64,000 nt of DNA, taken from the NCBI GenBank assembly GCA_937982565.1, contig CALJLN010000017.1, forward strand, positions 124,001 to 188,000, written 5' to 3'. The translations under genes were made by a program, and so were the position numbers. This document shows positions 61,596 to 64,000 of this stretch, one piece after another. Every line of letters begins with the position of its first letter. Position 1 is the stretch's first letter. Under the pieces are notes generated by a model. It did not search any database. It was not told where the DNA came from and saw only the letters and a program-made list of their open reading frames with translations. This DNA is from UBA2421 sp002343075. Lineage in GTDB: Bacteria; Planctomycetota; Phycisphaerae; Tepidisphaerales; Tepidisphaeraceae.

Positions 61596-63242
61596 ATGTC
61601 CATACTCACCGAACTCCCGCAATGGAAATCACTTTCCGATCACGCCAGGAAGATGAACGCGGTACACCTGCGCGACCTGTTCAAGCAAGATGCTGGCCGG
61701 TTCGGCAAGTTCAGCGTCACGTTTGATGACATACTGCTGGATTACAGTAAGAACCGCGTGACGGAGGAGACGATGAAGCTGCTGTTCGATCTGGCCAAAG
61801 CCACCGGCGTCGAAAAGCTGCGCGACCGCATGTTTGCCGGTGACAAGATCAATATCACCGAAGACCGGGCCGTGCTGCACATCGCGCTGCGCAATCGGTC
61901 CAACCGGCCGGTCCTGGTCGATGGCAGAGATGTCATGCCTGAAGTCAACGCCGTGCTGAGGCACATGAAGGAGTTTACCGATGATCTACGTTCAGGCAGG
62001 TGGACAGGCTACACCGCCAAGCCCATCACCGACGTAGTAAACATCGGCATCGGCGGAAGCGATCTTGGGCCCGTCATGGTGTGCGAAGCGCTGAAGCCGT
62101 ATAGCAAGCGCGATCTCAACGTTCACTTCGTCAGCAACATCGACGGCACACACATGGCCGAGACATTGCGCAAACTCAATCCCGAGACCTCGCTTTTCAT
62201 TGTCGCAAGCAAGACATTTACCACGCAGGAGACCATCACCAATGCCACAACGGCCAAGGATTGGTTTCTCAAAGCCGCCAGAGATCAGCGGCACGTGGCA
62301 AAGCACTTCGTTGCATTGAGCACAAACGAAAAAGAAGTCACTCAGTTCGGCATCGACAAAGCAAACATGTTCGGATTCTGGGATTGGGTCGGCGGGCGCT
62401 ACTCCCTTTGGAGCGCGATCGGCCTGCCCATCGCCTGCAGCATCGGCTATGACAATTTCGAACAACTCCTCGCCGGCGGGCATGAAATGGATGAACATTT
62501 CCGCGCCACGCCGCTGGAGCAGAATCTCCCAGCGATTCTGGCGATGATTGGCATCTGGCACAACAATTTCTTCGACGCCCAGACGCTGGCGATTCTGCCG
62601 TACGATCAGTACTTGCATCGATTCGCTGCCTATTTCCAGCAGGGCGACATGGAGAGCAACGGAAAGAGCATCCGCAGGGATGGCATTGCGTGCGATTATT
62701 CCACCGGCCCCATCGTCTGGGGCGAACCAGGCACCAACGGCCAGCACGCTTTCTACCAGCTCATTCACCAGGGTACGAAACTGGTGCCTTGTGACTTCAT
62801 CGCGCCCGTCACATCACAAAACCCGATCGGCGAGCATCACAAGATCTTGCTTAGCAACTTTTTCGCTCAGACCGAAGCGCTGGCCTTGGGCAAAGATGAG
62901 ACGACGGTGCGCTCCGAACTCGCGAAAGCAGGCATGAGCGGCAAAGCACTCGAAGACCTTGTACCCCACAAGATTTTTGCAGGGAACAAGCCGACGAACA
63001 GCATCATGTTTGACAAGCTCGACCCCCGCACCCTCGGCAGGCTGATTGCGATGTATGAACACAAGATTCATGTGCAGGGGGCCGTCTGGAACATCAATAG
63101 CTACGATCAATGGGGTGTGGAACTTGGAAAACAGCTGGCTAAGGCGATTCTGCCGGAGCTGAGTGATGCGATGCCGGTCAGCTCGCACGACAGTAGCACC
63201 AATGGTCTGATCAACTACTACAAACAGAAGCGTGGAAAGTAA
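61596..63242 (+). CDS. pgi: glucose-6-phosphate isomerase
   Basis: A 548-residue enzyme of normal length, interconverting glucose-6-phosphate and fructose-6-phosphate. Motifs are VNIGIGGSDLGPVMV, VGGRYSLWSAIGLPI (PGI signature), QQGDMESNGKS with the catalytic Glu, and INSYDQWGVELGKQLA with the catalytic Lys (second signature). It is preceded by AGGAG at suitable spacing, supporting the ATG at 61596. It ends 18 bases before the convergent TPR gene. Confidence 0.98.
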   Translation: MSILTELPQWKSLSDHARKMNAVHLRDLFKQDAGRFGKFSVTFDDILLDYSKNRVTEETMKLLFDLAKATGVEKLRDRMFAGDKINITEDRAVLHIALRNRSNRPVLVDGRDVMPEVNAVLRHMKEFTDDLRSGRWTGYTAKPITDVVNIGIGGSDLGPVMVCEALKPYSKRDLNVHFVSNIDGTHMAETLRKLNPETSLFIVASKTFTTQETITNATTAKDWFLKAARDQRHVAKHFVALSTNEKEVTQFGIDKANMFGFWDWVGGRYSLWSAIGLPIACSIGYDNFEQLLAGGHEMDEHFRATPLEQNLPAILAMIGIWHNNFFDAQTLAILPYDQYLHRFAAYFQQGDMESNGKSIRRDGIACDYSTGPIVWGEPGTNGQHAFYQLIHQGTKLVPCDFIAPVTSQNPIGEHHKILLSNFFAQTEALALGKDETTVRSELAKAGMSGKALEDLVPHKIFAGNKPTNSIMFDKLDPRTLGRLIAMYEHKIHVQGAVWNINSYDQWGVELGKQLAKAILPELSDAMPVSSHDSSTNGLINYYKQKRGK

Positions 63243-63259
63243 GCAGCGCGCGGTAAGAT

Positions 63260-64000
63260 TTATTGTGACGGCTGCGTCGCGGCGCGCTGGCGAATCTCCG
63301 CACCGAGCACGCGCGCTTCCGCCCAGTCTGGTTGATCGCGAAGAATTGTTCGGATTTCCCGCTCGGCTGCGGCAAACTGATTGGCGGCTGCCAAGAGCTT
63401 TGCCACACTCAGCCGCCACTGGTGTTGCTGCGGATCGAGGGCCAGCCCACGTTGGTAAAGGGTGATTGCTTCGTCATTTCGCCCTCGCTTTTCCAGCATC
63501 CGGGCGGCGTGAGCCAGTGCGCTGGCGGAGGCGGTTGAAAGCTCGGCTCGTCGGATCGCGGCGGTGAAGATTCGATCGTCAACCGCGGCCGCTTCACCAT
63601 GGCGGGCTTGCTTGCGCAGGTACTCGGCAATCTCGCTGAGAGTCGCTTGATTTTCCCCCGTCAGTTCCAGCGCCAAATCGACTCGATCATACACCCGCAG
63701 CAGCCGCCGAATGATGTATCCCGGATCGATGCCCGACGTGCCAATCGCCCTGCGAAAACGGGACATAGCCCCCGCAGGGTCGCCGCGGCGAAGTCTCGCT
63801 TCGCCGGCGAGGGCGAGAGTCCAGCCATCCTGGGGAGAAAGCTCGGCTGCGGTTTCGATCAGTGCGTCGCCGACCTCCGCCTTTCCAAACGCGCCAAGCG
63901 CCTGTCCGGCCATGCTATACGGCGGGCCGTACAGCGGGGCCGAAATGGCCGCAGCGCGGAAGGACTCCAAAGACTCGTTCAACGCGCGCGCGTCGGCGGC
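63260..64000 (-). CDS. TPR-repeat protein, 5' partial at window end
   Basis: The frame stays open to the last base, so the true start lies beyond the window; the TTG at 63982 is only internal. At least 246 residues of TPR-like helical pairs are present, for example DEAITLYQRGLALDPQQHQWRLSVAKLLAAANQFAAAEREI near the C-terminus, with the A-x-x-x-L...P pattern of TPRs. The rest of the protein cannot be seen, so neither location nor partner can be given. TPRs usually mediate protein-protein contacts. Confidence 0.8.
   Translation of the reverse strand, partial: AADARALNESLESFRAAAISAPLYGPPYSMAGQALGAFGKAEVGDALIETAAELSPQDGWTLALAGEARLRRGDPAGAMSRFRRAIGTSGIDPGYIIRRLLRVYDRVDLALELTGENQATLSEIAEYLRKQARHGEAAAVDDRIFTAAIRRAELSTASASALAHAARMLEKRGRNDEAITLYQRGLALDPQQHQWRLSVAKLLAAANQFAAAEREIRTILRDQPDWAEARVLGAEIRQRAATQPSQ

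Overview
The window looks like a chromosomal segment of a planctomycete, probably from the Phycisphaerae/Tepidisphaera side of the phylum. This is inferred from content, not from a search. Supporting features are two LEPR-XLL-type N-termini (genes at 44002 and 46862), two PEP-CTERM sorting tails (genes at 13708-15657 and 17804), a DUF1559-type prepilin-like protein with an H-X9-DG motif, a DUF4159 protein, enlarged extracytoplasmic loops in TatC, MsbA, PotB and PotC, and housekeeping genes (frr, hisA, purE/purK, trpG, pgi, hemD, tatC) scattered as singletons. GC is high and several genes start with GTG or TTG. I see no tRNA, rRNA, CRISPR array, integrase or transposase.

Layout. 0-2.7 kb: a 5'-truncated gluzincin/TPR protein, an AbiEii-like nucleotidyltransferase with a small overlapping partner, and a MazG-like pyrophosphohydrolase. 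2.7-9 kb: an envelope ABC-2 system (large GATase-like membrane protein, ATPase, double-length permease) with a ParE-type toxin-antitoxin pair sitting between ATPase and permease. 9-13.6 kb: frr, an RluA-type pseudouridine synthase, an alpha/beta hydrolase and two unknown proteins. 13.7-19.2 kb: surface proteins, including a PEP-CTERM/autotransporter-repeat gene broken by one in-frame TAG, a 750-base repeat-bearing spacer, and a PEP-CTERM sugar-dehydrogenase-like protein. 19-28.7 kb: DEAD-box helicase, MsbA-type exporter, DegT aminotransferase, a membrane-tethered ECF-like sigma factor, a prepilin-like protein, hisA and an esterase. 28.8-35.7 kb: a short UvrC translationally coupled to a DUF4159 protein, dus, purK and purE; the two spacers flanking purK are both bounded by inverted repeats. 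36-45 kb: NhaD-like and CaCA-type transporters, TerC, a metal-binding HMA protein, TrpG/PabA, a two-component system and a secreted clan GH-A-like protein.

45-57 kb: a BNR-repeat protein paired with a MoaD-like beta-grasp protein, a secreted cyclophilin-RTX protein, CheW, then a long minus-strand operon (cobA-hemD fusion, astD-like dehydrogenase, potC, potD, potB, potA) that joins polyamine uptake to a semialdehyde dehydrogenase. 57-64 kb: PilZ, TatC, a histone-deacetylase-family enzyme next to a GNAT-like protein, a zinc-free MDR oxidoreductase, pgi, and a truncated TPR protein.

The items most worth following up are the TAG-split surface protein, the BNR/MoaD-like pair, the deacetylase/acetyltransferase-like pair, the ABC-2 operon carrying an internal toxin-antitoxin module, the membrane-tethered sigma factor, and the foldback elements around purK. 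All functional statements rest on motif recognition by eye; no alignment or database search was run.
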